Positions 31,607-42,304 of a DNA stretch of 64,000 nt are shown here, piece by piece (within the stretch, counting starts at the first letter, position 1; each line of letters starts with the position of its first letter). The DNA comes from Rhizobium sp. L1K21 (lineage in GTDB: Bacteria > Pseudomonadota > Alphaproteobacteria > Rhizobiales > Rhizobiaceae). The notes beneath the pieces were generated by a model. It ran no database searches, was not told where the DNA came from, and worked only from the letters and a program-made list of their open reading frames with translations. Location of the stretch: positions 62,001 through 126,000 of the forward strand of contig NZ_JAMXLE010000005.1 in the NCBI RefSeq assembly GCF_024055895.1. The letters are read 5' to 3'. The position numbers were made by a program, and so were the translations under genes.

Positions 31607-34228
31607 TTATTTCTTCCAGGTGAAATAGAAGGTGGTCCCCTCACCCTCCCGTGAATCGAGCCAGATGCGCCCGCCATGCTGCTCTATATGCTTGCGTACA
31701 ATCGCCAGACCCATGCCGCTGCCTTCCACCACATCGCGCGGTTTCAATGTCTGGAACATCTGAAATATCTGCTGATGATACTCTGCCGGTATACCCGGCC
31801 CATTGTCCTTGACGGAGAAACGGTATGTGCCCTCCATCTCCTCTACACCCACCTCGACGCGCAATTCCTTGCCACTCTCCGCGTGTTTGATGGCATTGCC
31901 GATCAGGTTTAGGAATATCTGCTGCAAAGGCATCTTTGGCAACCTGATATCGGCAAAATCCCGCCCAACGATGATATTGCGGTCTTCGCCGGGCGTGAGC
32001 AGATGCACAACATCGTCCAACAATTGGGAGCCGCTCACGATCTCCTCTTTGTCAACGGCCAGCTTGCGGCCAATGCGGGAATATTCCAGGAGATCATCCA
32101 GCAGCCGCTCCATGCGCAACACACGGCTGCGGATCAATGTCAGGTTTTCCCGGCTGTCTTCATCCAGCTTATCTTCCAGATCCTCCATCAACCAGGTGGA
32201 GGCGTTGTCGATCACGCGCAAAGGCGCTTTCAGGTCGTGGGAAGCAACATAGGCAAAATCATCAAGTTCCTTGTTCGATTGCGCCAGCATTCCCGTCAGC
32301 TTTTCAAGCTCGGTCATGTCACGCGCAATGCACAGAACGAACGTCTCGCCCTCAGCATTTTCAAACCGCACATTCTGGGCGACGATGCTGCGCACCTTTC
32401 CATCCGGGAAGATCACCGTCGAATTGACTTCGGAATAGCCATGCTCAAACGCTTCCAATTTGGCGCTTTCTGACTTTTGCGTATCGGCTTCACTGAGAAC
32501 CGTCCGGACGAGGCTGCCAAAGACCTGATCGCGTGTATCAACCGGAAAGGCCTCTCTGAAAACCCGGTTGGCCTGCACAATCCGCATGTCGGCGTCCAGA
32601 ACGTAGATCATATTCGGGTTGGTGTTCATGACCAGGTCAAGAAACTCGCGCTGCGCCTCCATATTTTTCTCAGCTTCCTTACGCTGAGAGATATCGCGCA
32701 CAATGCCAGTGAACATCGGCTTGTCACCCAAAGTAAGCTCGCTGACGGAGAGGTCGAGCGCGAAAACACTGCCATCCTTGCGAAGGCCTTCGACCTCCCG
32801 GCCGAAGCCGATAATGTGTTTCTCCCCCGTCTTGGCATATGTCTTCAGGTAATCATCGTGATGGCGTGCGTAATGGGGCGGCATCAGCATCTTGATATTC
32901 TGGCCGATGCATTCTTCCGGCGTATAGCCGAAAATCACCTGGCAGGCCGGGTTCACGGTGGCGATCGTGCCGAAACGGTCAATGGTGATGATCCCGTCAT
33001 TGACCGTATCGAGAACGGCCTTCGCCTTGAGTTCGGTGCGCTCCAGATCCTCTGTCAGCGACACGAAAGCGCGCGCCAGTGCGCCCAGCTCGTCGTCCCG
33101 GTCCACAGGCAATGCATGCGCTCCGTCTCCTCTCAGCACCGTGTTCGTCATTTCTGTGAGGGGGGCCGTGTAATGGCGGATCAGAAGCCAGGCGAAAGCA
33201 GCCACCGCTGCCAACAGCGTTACGGCAAGCGCCAGAGTCTGCGTGCGAATGCGCCTTGCTGGCGCCAGAAGTGTCTCCTGGGGGACTTCCATAACGACAA
33301 GAAGTTGCGTGTGATCATCTCCGAGAACGTCAACGCGGGTGGCGAAATCGACCTTGCCATCTTCGATAAAATGTTCCTCTTCGCCCGACATGCGTAACGC
33401 ATGTTGAACGGCGGTCGGGATATCGGCCTTATAATTGAGATGAAATTCCAGATCGCCGGCCCCACCGTTCGGCTCATAATTCAAATAGTCGCCGGCGCGA
33501 TTGACCAGATAGGTCGTATGCGACGGGCGGGCATCGTTCAACGCATTGAACAAGAGCCGCTCATAGTGCGCGTTGATCACGATGACGCCAAACGGCAGTC
33601 CGCTTTCCTCGTCAAAAACCGGGATCAGAACTCTGATCACCGGCTCAGCCGGTTCCTCGACCTTGCCGTTTTCTCGGTTAAGCGTAATCTCCGAAAAGCG
33701 GCTTTCACCGGGTGTCAGACCGGTCGCAATCTGCATATAGGGCTCATTGCCCTTTTCCTGAAGCTCGGCTTCGGGCACCCGCTCAACCTCATCACCTGTA
33801 CTGTTGACCCGCACTATCTCACGGCCATCGTCCGCAAAGCCGATATAGCGGATTTGCGTGTATTCTGACCGCCGGCGGATCACTGAGGCAAAAATGGTTT
33901 CAAGGCGGGTGCGCCACCTCTGATAGGAGGAGCCATCCAATGGGTCGATCCCGCCAGCAGCCCGGCTTCGGATGATCCCCTGGATCGGCGGGGTCTGGGA
34001 GACGATGACAGCGTCACGCTCCATCCTCAAAAACGTGTTTCTCACGTGGACGCCGGTCAAACGCGCCTCGCCGGCAAGCTGGGCGATGGCCGCATCCTGT
34101 GTGCTTTCACGCACGCCGGCATAGCTCAAGAAACCGGTAACGGCCACAGCCACCAGCAGAACACCGCAAATCAGGAGAAGCCTTGGATCGCCGAGCGGTC
34201 GCCAGGGACTGTAAATGTCTTTCCGCAT
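31607..34228 (-). CDS. Membrane PAS-domain sensor histidine kinase
   Basis: Inner-membrane sensor kinase, 873 aa. TM1 lies near residues 18-38 and TM2 near 330-352, enclosing a ~290-residue periplasmic sensing region of the Cache type (NDARPSHTTYLVNRAGDYL, IRVLIPVFDEESGLPFGVIV). Then a HAMP-like linker, two PAS domains (first with IITIDRFGTIATVNPACQ and FGYTPEECIG; second with YVLDADMRIVQANRVF), HisKA with YVASHDLKAPLRVID, and HATPase with FLNLIGNAIKHA, DNGPGIP and GSGMGLAIVRKH. It is the first gene of the three-gene signalling operon. The ligand is unknown. Confidence 0.87.
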   Translation of the reverse strand: MRKDIYSPWRPLGDPRLLLICGVLLVAVAVTGFLSYAGVRESTQDAAIAQLAGEARLTGVHVRNTFLRMERDAVIVSQTPPIQGIIRSRAAGGIDPLDGSSYQRWRTRLETIFASVIRRRSEYTQIRYIGFADDGREIVRVNSTGDEVERVPEAELQEKGNEPYMQIATGLTPGESRFSEITLNRENGKVEEPAEPVIRVLIPVFDEESGLPFGVIVINAHYERLLFNALNDARPSHTTYLVNRAGDYLNYEPNGGAGDLEFHLNYKADIPTAVQHALRMSGEEEHFIEDGKVDFATRVDVLGDDHTQLLVVMEVPQETLLAPARRIRTQTLALAVTLLAAVAAFAWLLIRHYTAPLTEMTNTVLRGDGAHALPVDRDDELGALARAFVSLTEDLERTELKAKAVLDTVNDGIITIDRFGTIATVNPACQVIFGYTPEECIGQNIKMLMPPHYARHHDDYLKTYAKTGEKHIIGFGREVEGLRKDGSVFALDLSVSELTLGDKPMFTGIVRDISQRKEAEKNMEAQREFLDLVMNTNPNMIYVLDADMRIVQANRVFREAFPVDTRDQVFGSLVRTVLSEADTQKSESAKLEAFEHGYSEVNSTVIFPDGKVRSIVAQNVRFENAEGETFVLCIARDMTELEKLTGMLAQSNKELDDFAYVASHDLKAPLRVIDNASTWLMEDLEDKLDEDSRENLTLIRSRVLRMERLLDDLLEYSRIGRKLAVDKEEIVSGSQLLDDVVHLLTPGEDRNIIVGRDFADIRLPKMPLQQIFLNLIGNAIKHAESGKELRVEVGVEEMEGTYRFSVKDNGPGIPAEYHQQIFQMFQTLKPRDVVEGSGMGLAIVRKHIEQHGGRIWLDSREGEGTTFYFTWKK

Positions 34229-34366
34229 TGCCGCTAAAACCGCCTATGCCTCGCCTCTCGGTTGAGTCGGCAGTCAATCGTGAAACCCGCAGAGCGTCAA
34301 CGCTGCCGCATGGGCAATATTAGCGATATCCTAGGGCACGGATCTGCTTCACTGCCCGCAGGTTCA

Positions 34367-36190
<1,824 letters not shown>

Positions 36191-36210
36191 TCAAATCTCC
36201 CCTCGGGACA

Positions 36211-37374
36211 TCAATTGGCAAGCGCCGATTCCGTGAGCGCCACCCAATAGCTGATGCCATAGGGGATCGCTTCGTCGTTGAAATCATAGGCCGGATGATG
36301 CAGGCCGGCCGTATTGCCATTACCGATATTGATGAAAGTGCCGGGCCGCTTTTCCAGCATATAGGAGAAATCCTCCGCACCCATGGTGGGTGGCGTGCCC
36401 TGAAACACATTCTTCTCGCCAACGATGCCTTCGAGCACTTCAACGGCAAAATCCGTTTCCTTGGGGTGGTTGAAGGTCACGGGATAGCCGCGCTCATATT
36501 GCACTTCAGCCTTGGCACCGAAGGTTGCGGCAATGCCCGAAACCACTTCCTTCAAACGCCGCTCGGCAAAATCGCGCGTTTCGGGCAACAGCGAACGCAC
36601 GGTTCCGTGCAGCGTGACGGTATTGGGAATGACATTATGTGTATCGCCCCCGTGAATGGAGGCAATCGTGATGACCAGCGAGTGAAGCGGGTCCGTCTCG
36701 CGCGAGGTCAAAGCCTGGACTGCCAGGATCATATGCGCCGAAACCACCACCGGATCGATCGTATGATGCGGGGAAGCGGCGTGACCACCTTTGCCTTCGA
36801 CGAAAATCTTGAATTCGTCTGCAGCGGCCATGGACGGCCCCTTGTTGGTTTCGAACTGGCCGACAGGCAGGCCCGGCTTGTTGTGCATGCCGTAGACCTC
36901 GGAGATTTTGAATTTCTCCATCATCCCGTCTTCAATCATCGCCAGAGCGCCGGCACCACCTTCTTCGGCAGGCTGGAAGATCACCGCGACCGCACCCTTG
37001 AAATTGCGTGTTTCGGCGAGATATTTCGCAGCGCCCAAAAGCATGGATGTGTGCCCGTCATGGCCGCAGGCGTGCATCAGCCCGGGTTTTTTGGAGGTCC
37101 ATTCAACGCCGCTTGCCTCGGTAATGGGAAGCGCATCCATGTCTGCCCGCAGACCGATCGTCTGGCCCTCGCCTTTCGAACCCTTGATCAGCCCCACGAC
37201 ACCGGTTTTGCCAATGCCCGTTTCAACGACATCGCAACCGAATTCCTTGAGCTTTTCAGCGACGAAATCTGCCGTGTGTTCAACATCATAAAGCAGACCG
37301 GGATTTTCGTGAATATATCTGCGCCAGCCGGCGACTTCCGTCTGCAGCTCGTGCACGCGGTTGAGAATCGGCAT
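36211..37374 (-). CDS. M20 family amidohydrolase (hippurate hydrolase/N-acyl-amino-acid type)
   Basis: Metal-dependent aminoacylase-type hydrolase, 387 aa. Metal ligands and active-site motifs: MHACGHDGHTSMLLGAAKYL (Cys-Gly-His-Asp-Gly-His of the subfamily), IFQPAEEGGAGAL with the catalytic Glu pair, and HAASPHHTIDP in the dimerisation domain, then PPTMGAEDFSYML. It removes acyl or aryl groups from N-acyl amino acids, or cleaves dipeptides. It lies 20 bp upstream of the fused ABC ATPase and probably degrades what the transporter brings in. Confidence 0.9.
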   Translation of the reverse strand: MPILNRVHELQTEVAGWRRYIHENPGLLYDVEHTADFVAEKLKEFGCDVVETGIGKTGVVGLIKGSKGEGQTIGLRADMDALPITEASGVEWTSKKPGLMHACGHDGHTSMLLGAAKYLAETRNFKGAVAVIFQPAEEGGAGALAMIEDGMMEKFKISEVYGMHNKPGLPVGQFETNKGPSMAAADEFKIFVEGKGGHAASPHHTIDPVVVSAHMILAVQALTSRETDPLHSLVITIASIHGGDTHNVIPNTVTLHGTVRSLLPETRDFAERRLKEVVSGIAATFGAKAEVQYERGYPVTFNHPKETDFAVEVLEGIVGEKNVFQGTPPTMGAEDFSYMLEKRPGTFINIGNGNTAGLHHPAYDFNDEAIPYGISYWVALTESALAN

Positions 37375-37691
37375 GAAAATTCCTCTTCAAAATTGACTTT
37401 GGCAGCCAATAGCTTTTGAATATAGTGATACGGAAAATGAGCGCTTTGCAACCCATATTTTCCGCTTGAATCACGTTAGGCCGTGTGTTTACATGCGGCA
37501 ATTTTGATCAGGCGGACAAAAAACCGCATGTTGCCCTGGATGCATTTCCTGGGGCCGGAATTGTTTTCACTCAGAAAAATTTGTTGTTGAAAAACATGCA
37601 TTTATCATCTTGACTTTTTCATTCAACGCTGACCTCATCCAGACTTCTAATCAACTGCTGCCACAAGGCAGCAACCAAAAGGGGAAGACTT
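37375..37691. other. Divergent intergenic region of the peptide transporter
   Basis: About 317 bp between the M20 gene (-) and the binding-protein gene (+). It must hold both promoters. TTGACT at 37610-37615 is a possible -35 for the plus-strand operon, with no convincing -10. The sequence is AT-rich with the motif ATGCATTT seen twice (near 37540 and 37596). No small gene is evident. Confidence 0.45.
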
Positions 37692-39398
37692 ATGAAAAAA
37701 GGGAAACTGCTTCTGGCAGCATCAGCCGCATTGATGGCGGCGGCTGCCACGCCGGCATTTGCTGAGCGCGGGACGGACGGTGATCTGAAGATCATCTTCT
37801 GGCAGGCACCAACAACGATGAACCCGTATCTTTCGGGCGGCACCAAGGAAGTTTATGCTGCGTCCGTGGTTCTGGAACCGCTGGCACGCTATGATGAGAA
37901 TGGCGATCTGACGCCCTATCTCGCCGCCGAAATCCCGACCGTTGAAAATGGCGGCGTGGCTGAAGACCTGACCTCCATGACGTGGAAGCTGAAAGACGGC
38001 CTGAAATGGTCTGATGGCTCGCCGGTGACGGCTGCAGACGCCGTCTTCACCTGGAAATACTGCACGGCGCCGGATGGCGGTTGCGCCCAGGGCGCCTATT
38101 ATGAAGGTGTCACGAACGTCGAAGCACTCGACGACCAGACCATCAAGATCAGCTTCGACAAGCCGAAGCCTTACCCCTACTCTGCCTTTGTCGGCGCTCA
38201 GTCCCCGATCATCCAGGCCAAGCAGTTTGCCGATTGCATGGGTGCCAAAGCCCCTGAATGCACGGATGCAAACTTCAACCCGATCGGCACAGGTCCCTTC
38301 AAGGTTGCCGAATTCAAGCCCGGCGACGTGATTTCCTATGTCGCCAACGAAAACTACCGCGACCCGGCAAAGCCTGCCTTTGCGTCCATCACGCTCAAGG
38401 GCGGTGGTGATGCGGCCTCTGCTGCACGCTCGGTGCTGGAAACCGGCGAATTTGATTACGCCTGGAACACGCAGGTCGAGCCGGAAGTTCTCGCCAGCAT
38501 GATGTCCTCCGGCAAGGGCAAGCTGGAAACCGCATTCGGCAACCTCGTCGAGCGTCTCGACCTCAACCCCTATGCGGTGGACTCCTCGCTCGGCGACAAG
38601 CGCTCCACCAAGGAAGCCGGTCCGCATCCCTCGCTCAGCGATCCGGCTGTGAAAAAAGCGCTTTCCATGGCCATTGACCGCGAAGTTCTCGTGGGTGCCG
38701 GTTATGGCGAAGCCGGTCAGCCGACCTGCAACATCGTTCCCGCTCCCGCGATCTATGCATCGCCGAACAACCAGGATTGCCTCAAGCAGGACATTGAAGG
38801 CGCCAACAAGCTGCTCGACGAAGCCGGCTGGAAGATGGGTTCCGACGGCATTCGCGAAAAGGACGGCGTCAAGCTTTCCTATCTCTACCAGACATCGACC
38901 AACTCCGTTCGTCAGGCCACGCAGGCCCTGATCAAGGATTGGTGGAGCCAGATCGGCGTTGCAGCCGAACTGCGCAACGTTTCCGCTAACGTCTTCTTCG
39001 GTGGCGACCCGGCTTCTCCGGATACATTCCAGAAGTTCTATGCGGATGTTCAGGAATACGCCAACCAGTTCGACGGTGCGGACCCGGAAAAATATCTGGC
39101 CGGCTGGATGTGCGACAAGATCCCGAACCCATCCAACGGCTGGCAGGGTGAGAACATCGTTCGCTACTGCAATCCTGAATATGATGCGCTGATTCAGGAA
39201 CTGGGCAAAACCGCTGAACTCGAAAAGCGTGCTGAAATCGCCATCAAGGCAAACGACATGCTGACCGATGATTTCGCCCAGATCCCGATCATCTACCGCG
39301 GCTCGCTCTCCGCAAGCTCTACGAGCCTCGAAGGCGTCAAGATCAACGCCTGGGACTCTGAACTGTGGAACGTCGCTGACTGGTCCCGCAAGAAGTAA
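37692..39398 (+). CDS. Peptide-type ABC transporter solute-binding protein (SBP_bac_5)
   Basis: Large periplasmic binding protein, 568 aa. Signal peptide MKKGKLLLAASAALMAAAAT with cleavage near AFA-ER. The mature protein has LKDGLKWSDGSPVTAADAVFTW and FNPIGTGPFKVAEFKPGD, the DppA/OppA hallmarks. Four cysteines (CTAPDGGC, CMGAKAPEC) suggest disulfides. GGGGAAGACTT precedes the start. A strong hairpin after the stop likely raises its level relative to the permeases. It belongs with the two permeases downstream and the fused ATPase encoded divergently. Confidence 0.9.
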   Translation: MKKGKLLLAASAALMAAAATPAFAERGTDGDLKIIFWQAPTTMNPYLSGGTKEVYAASVVLEPLARYDENGDLTPYLAAEIPTVENGGVAEDLTSMTWKLKDGLKWSDGSPVTAADAVFTWKYCTAPDGGCAQGAYYEGVTNVEALDDQTIKISFDKPKPYPYSAFVGAQSPIIQAKQFADCMGAKAPECTDANFNPIGTGPFKVAEFKPGDVISYVANENYRDPAKPAFASITLKGGGDAASAARSVLETGEFDYAWNTQVEPEVLASMMSSGKGKLETAFGNLVERLDLNPYAVDSSLGDKRSTKEAGPHPSLSDPAVKKALSMAIDREVLVGAGYGEAGQPTCNIVPAPAIYASPNNQDCLKQDIEGANKLLDEAGWKMGSDGIREKDGVKLSYLYQTSTNSVRQATQALIKDWWSQIGVAAELRNVSANVFFGGDPASPDTFQKFYADVQEYANQFDGADPEKYLAGWMCDKIPNPSNGWQGENIVRYCNPEYDALIQELGKTAELEKRAEIAIKANDMLTDDFAQIPIIYRGSLSASSTSLEGVKINAWDSELWNVADWSRKK

Positions 39399-39413
39399 TC
39401 GCTTCTTTCCCTC

Positions 39414-39451
39414 CACCGGCCCGAACCTTGTTGTTTCGGGCCGGTGATTTT
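39414..39451 (+). terminator. Intra-operon terminator/attenuator after the peptide-binding protein
   Basis: CACCGGCCCGAA (39414-39425) pairs perfectly with TTCGGGCCGGTG (39435-39446), 12-bp stem, 9-base loop, followed by ATTTT. It sits between the binding-protein and permease genes and would allow partial read-through. Confidence 0.78.
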
Positions 39452-39483
39452 GAATAATTTCGAGGCGTTGCGGGGACCTCTGA

Positions 39484-40494
39484 ATGTTTACTTACACTAT
39501 TCGGCGATTGCTTTTCGCAATCCCCACTCTGCTTGTCATCAGCTTTGTGATTTTCGCCCTGCTGGATCTGGCACCTGCTGATCCCCTGGCCAATCTGCCC
39601 TTGACCATTCCACCGGAAGTGCGTGAGAAAATGCGTGAGGCCATGGGCCTGAACCAGCCTTTCCTGGTGCGCTATCTTCTCTGGCTCAAGCAATTTTTCA
39701 TCAACGAGCCGCTGAATATTCTTCAGGAAATGACCGGCATCGTGATTGGCGATGGAGACCGATTGCGGGTCTTGTCGTGGGCAACGCGTGCCCCGGTCGT
39801 CGATCTCATTGTTCAGCGCATGCCACAGACGCTCTGGGTCGTGGGTCTGTCTTACCTCTTCGGCGTCATTCTGGCGATCCCGATCGGTGTGATCTCCGCT
39901 TACAAGCAATATTCGATTTTCGATCAGATCGGCACGTTCATCTCCATGGTCGGCTATTCGGTGCCGACCTTCTTCACCGGCGTCCTGCTGATCGTGATCT
40001 TCTCCGGCTATCTGCAGTGGTTCCCGTCGGTTTACGACACCAATCTGGAGGTCCGGGACTGGTCGAGCTTCGTCGCGCAGGTTCGCCAGATGGTGCTGCC
40101 GGTGACGGTGCTGACACTTTATAACACCTCACAGATCGTGCGTTTCGTGCGCGCCTCCATGTTGGACAACCTCCATCAGGATTATGTGCGCACTGCGCGC
40201 GCCAAAGGCGTGAAAGAAAAGACCGTGCTTTTGGTCCACGTGCTGCGCAACAGCCTCATTCCAGTGGTCACCGTCATTGCGCTTGGCGTTCCGACCATCT
40301 TTTCAGGCGCCATCATCACCGAACAGATTTTCCGGGTGAACGGACTGGGACAATTGCTGATCTCGGCAATTGAGGGTGCCGACCTGCCGCTGGTGCAGAC
40401 ACTCACCTTCATCTTCGCCTTCCTGATCGTGCTCTTCAATCTGATTGCCGATGTTCTCTACGGCATTCTCGACCCGAGGATCCGCTATGACTGA
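39484..40494 (+). CDS. ABC transporter permease, DppB type
   Basis: Membrane permease of the peptide-type importer, 336 aa, six hydrophobic segments. Starts MFTYTIRRLLFAIPTLLVIS, and the inner-membrane ATPase-contact loop is VRTARAKGVKEKTVLLVHVL (EAA-type motif), followed by LIPVVTVIALGVPTIFSGAI. It carries a larger periplasmic loop than standard DppB between TM1 and TM2 (~residues 30-115). It overlaps the next permease gene by eight bases. Confidence 0.9.
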   Translation: MFTYTIRRLLFAIPTLLVISFVIFALLDLAPADPLANLPLTIPPEVREKMREAMGLNQPFLVRYLLWLKQFFINEPLNILQEMTGIVIGDGDRLRVLSWATRAPVVDLIVQRMPQTLWVVGLSYLFGVILAIPIGVISAYKQYSIFDQIGTFISMVGYSVPTFFTGVLLIVIFSGYLQWFPSVYDTNLEVRDWSSFVAQVRQMVLPVTVLTLYNTSQIVRFVRASMLDNLHQDYVRTARAKGVKEKTVLLVHVLRNSLIPVVTVIALGVPTIFSGAIITEQIFRVNGLGQLLISAIEGADLPLVQTLTFIFAFLIVLFNLIADVLYGILDPRIRYD

Positions 40495-41395
40495 TGCAAC
40501 CTATATCGAAGACGAAAAGCCGACTTCGGTCTGGGGCGATATCTGGCGGCAGTTCAGGGCGCACAAGGGTGGCGTTGCCGGCCTCGTTGTCTTCCTGATC
40601 ATTCTTTTTACCGTCTATGTCGGCCCGTTCATTCACACGATCGACCCGAACAAGATCGATATCCGCGCCAAGAACCAGGGCCCGAGTCTGGCCCACCCCT
40701 TCGGCACGGACAATCTCGGTCACGACATGCTGGCGCAGGTCATGGCGGGCGGACAGATATCGCTTGCCGTGGGCATCACCGCCATGTTGCTGGCACTGTT
40801 TCTGGGCACATTGGTTGGCGTGACATCGGGCTATTTCCGGCGTCTTGACGGGCCGCTCATGCGGGTGACGGACCTGTTTCTGGCGCTGCCCCTCCTGCCG
40901 GTTCTTCTCGTCGTCATCCTTCTGTTCCGCGATTCACTGCGATCCACCTTCGGGCCGGAAACGGGAATCTTCATCCTCATCGTTTTCGTAATCGGCATCA
41001 CCAGCTGGATGCACACTGCCCGCATCGTGCGTGGCGACGTGCTGGCGGTGAAGAACCAGGAGTTCATTCTGGCTGCGAAATCGGCGGGCATACGCGAGTT
41101 CCGCATCATCCTGCGGCATCTTCTGCCCAACGTCATGAGCTCGATCATGGTGTCTGCAACGCTCGGCATTGCCTCGGCGATCATTACCGAATCCGCGCTC
41201 AGCTTCCTGGGCCTCGGCTTCCCGTCGGATTTCCCCACCTGGGGCCGGCTGCTCTATGACGGCGCAAACTTCCTGCAGATCACCCCTGCCCGCGTCTTCT
41301 GGCCGGGTCTGGCGATCTCGCTTACGGTCTTGAGCATCAACTATATCGGCGACGCCGTGCGCGATGCGCTCGACCCGAGAATGCTGAAGCGGTGA
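40487..41395 (+). CDS. ABC transporter permease, DppC type
   Basis: Second permease of the peptide-type importer, 302 aa. Hydrophobic segments begin after an N-terminal cytoplasmic stretch of ~40 residues (VWGDIWRQFRAHKGGVAGL). The OppC motif HPFGTDNLGHDMLAQVMAGG is present, as is the EAA loop FILAAKSAGIREFRIILRHLL and the end LDPRMLKR. The start ATG 40487 overlaps the DppB-type stop. It ends the plus-strand part of the transporter. Confidence 0.9.
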   Translation: MTDATYIEDEKPTSVWGDIWRQFRAHKGGVAGLVVFLIILFTVYVGPFIHTIDPNKIDIRAKNQGPSLAHPFGTDNLGHDMLAQVMAGGQISLAVGITAMLLALFLGTLVGVTSGYFRRLDGPLMRVTDLFLALPLLPVLLVVILLFRDSLRSTFGPETGIFILIVFVIGITSWMHTARIVRGDVLAVKNQEFILAAKSAGIREFRIILRHLLPNVMSSIMVSATLGIASAIITESALSFLGLGFPSDFPTWGRLLYDGANFLQITPARVFWPGLAISLTVLSINYIGDAVRDALDPRMLKR

Positions 41396-41418
41396 GGCAT
41401 CCGCCTTCCCTCGCCACA

Positions 41419-41450
41419 TTGACAAAGTAAGGATTTTTCCTTACTTTGTC
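41419..41450 (+). promoter_or_regulatory. Promoter embedded in a palindrome, prlF-yhaV operon
   Basis: TTGACA (41419-41424), 17-bp spacer, TACTTT (41442-41447). The 13-bp arms GACAAAGTAAGGA and TCCTTACTTTGTC (41421-41433, 41438-41450) around TTTT cover the space from -35 to -10, so a bound repressor would block RNA polymerase. Because the palindrome is followed by TTTT it can also terminate the upstream permease operon. Confidence 0.75.
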
Positions 41451-41472
41451 TTTTAGAAGAGGGATCCGGATA

Positions 41473-41796
41473 ATGCTCGCGCGCAAAATCAGCAAGATCA
41501 CAGAGAAGGGGCAGGTCACTGTTCCGAAGGTCGTGCGCGATGCTCTCGGCGTTAGCTACGGCGGGCAGGTTGCCTTTTATATCGACGACGAGCGGAACGT
41601 TCGCGTTGAACGCGTTGAACAGGACGAAGACCCGGCAATCGACAGTTTCCTTCAGTTTCTTGCAAAGGACCTGCAGGACAACCCGTCAGGCTCCATTGTC
41701 GATCTGCCGCCTTCACTGCAGGGCCGCATTCGAGCGCTGACAGAAAATATGGAAGTCGATCTCGACGCACCGATCGAGGGTGACGTTGCGATTTGA
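41473..41796 (+). CDS. prlF: Type II antitoxin PrlF (AbrB/SpoVT-like)
   Basis: Swapped-hairpin DNA-binding antitoxin, 107 aa. The N-terminal AbrB-type segment is SKITEKGQVTVPKVVRDALG, followed by GGQVAFYIDDERNVRVERV; the C-terminal half (DSFLQFLAKDLQDNPSG) matches PrlF antitoxins of YhaV. The frame extends 27 bases further up, but ATG 41473 has GAGGG upstream and gives the normal N-terminus. It overlaps or abuts the toxin gene and is expected to bind the 30-bp palindrome in the promoter. Confidence 0.87.
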   Translation: MLARKISKITEKGQVTVPKVVRDALGVSYGGQVAFYIDDERNVRVERVEQDEDPAIDSFLQFLAKDLQDNPSGSIVDLPPSLQGRIRALTENMEVDLDAPIEGDVAI

Positions 41797-41798
41797 GC

Positions 41799-42296
41799 AT
41801 GCTTCAAATCAACGGCTGGATCATAAAGGCGCATCCGCTGTTCCTTGATCAGCTGGAAAAGCTCGTCTCAGCCGTTGAAACACTGAAGCACAAAGAGCCG
41901 AGCACCTATCAGGATCATGCAAATACAAAGCTCTTGGCCGCCATCGAGAAACTGATCTTTCACGACATTCCTGAAGACCCGACACGCGAGAAATATCGTC
42001 AGGGAAACACGCTTGGCGCAAAACGCAAGCATTGGTTCCGCGCAAAATTCGGCAACGGTCGCTTCCGTCTGTTTTTTCGCTACAGTTCGAGCGCCAAAAT
42101 CATCATTTACGCGTGGGTGAACGACGATAGGACATTGCGCACCTATGGCGCGAAGACAGACGCCTATTCCGTTTTCAAGGGAATGCTGGATGAGGGCAAT
42201 CCGCCCGATGACTGGAATGCGCTTCTGAACGCAGCGTCAACCCGGCAGGCCGATACCAGGCTCGAGGCGGCGTCGCCTCCAAAGAAGAAGCCCTGA
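41799..42296 (+). CDS. yhaV: Type II toxin YhaV
   Basis: RelE-superfamily ribonuclease toxin, 165 aa. Characteristic segments: INGWIIKAHPLFLDQLEKLV, EDPTREKYRQGNTLGAKRKHW, FRLFFRYSSSAKIIIYAWVND and FKGMLDEGNPPDDWNALL. ATG 41799 lies two bases after the antitoxin stop; a TTG at 41793 is also in frame and overlaps the stop. The partner PrlF is directly upstream. It is convergent with the FAD oxidoreductase gene, whose stop is eight bases away. Confidence 0.9.
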   Translation: MLQINGWIIKAHPLFLDQLEKLVSAVETLKHKEPSTYQDHANTKLLAAIEKLIFHDIPEDPTREKYRQGNTLGAKRKHWFRAKFGNGRFRLFFRYSSSAKIIIYAWVNDDRTLRTYGAKTDAYSVFKGMLDEGNPPDDWNALLNAASTRQADTRLEAASPPKKKP

Positions 42297-42304
42297 CAGT
42301 CCAC

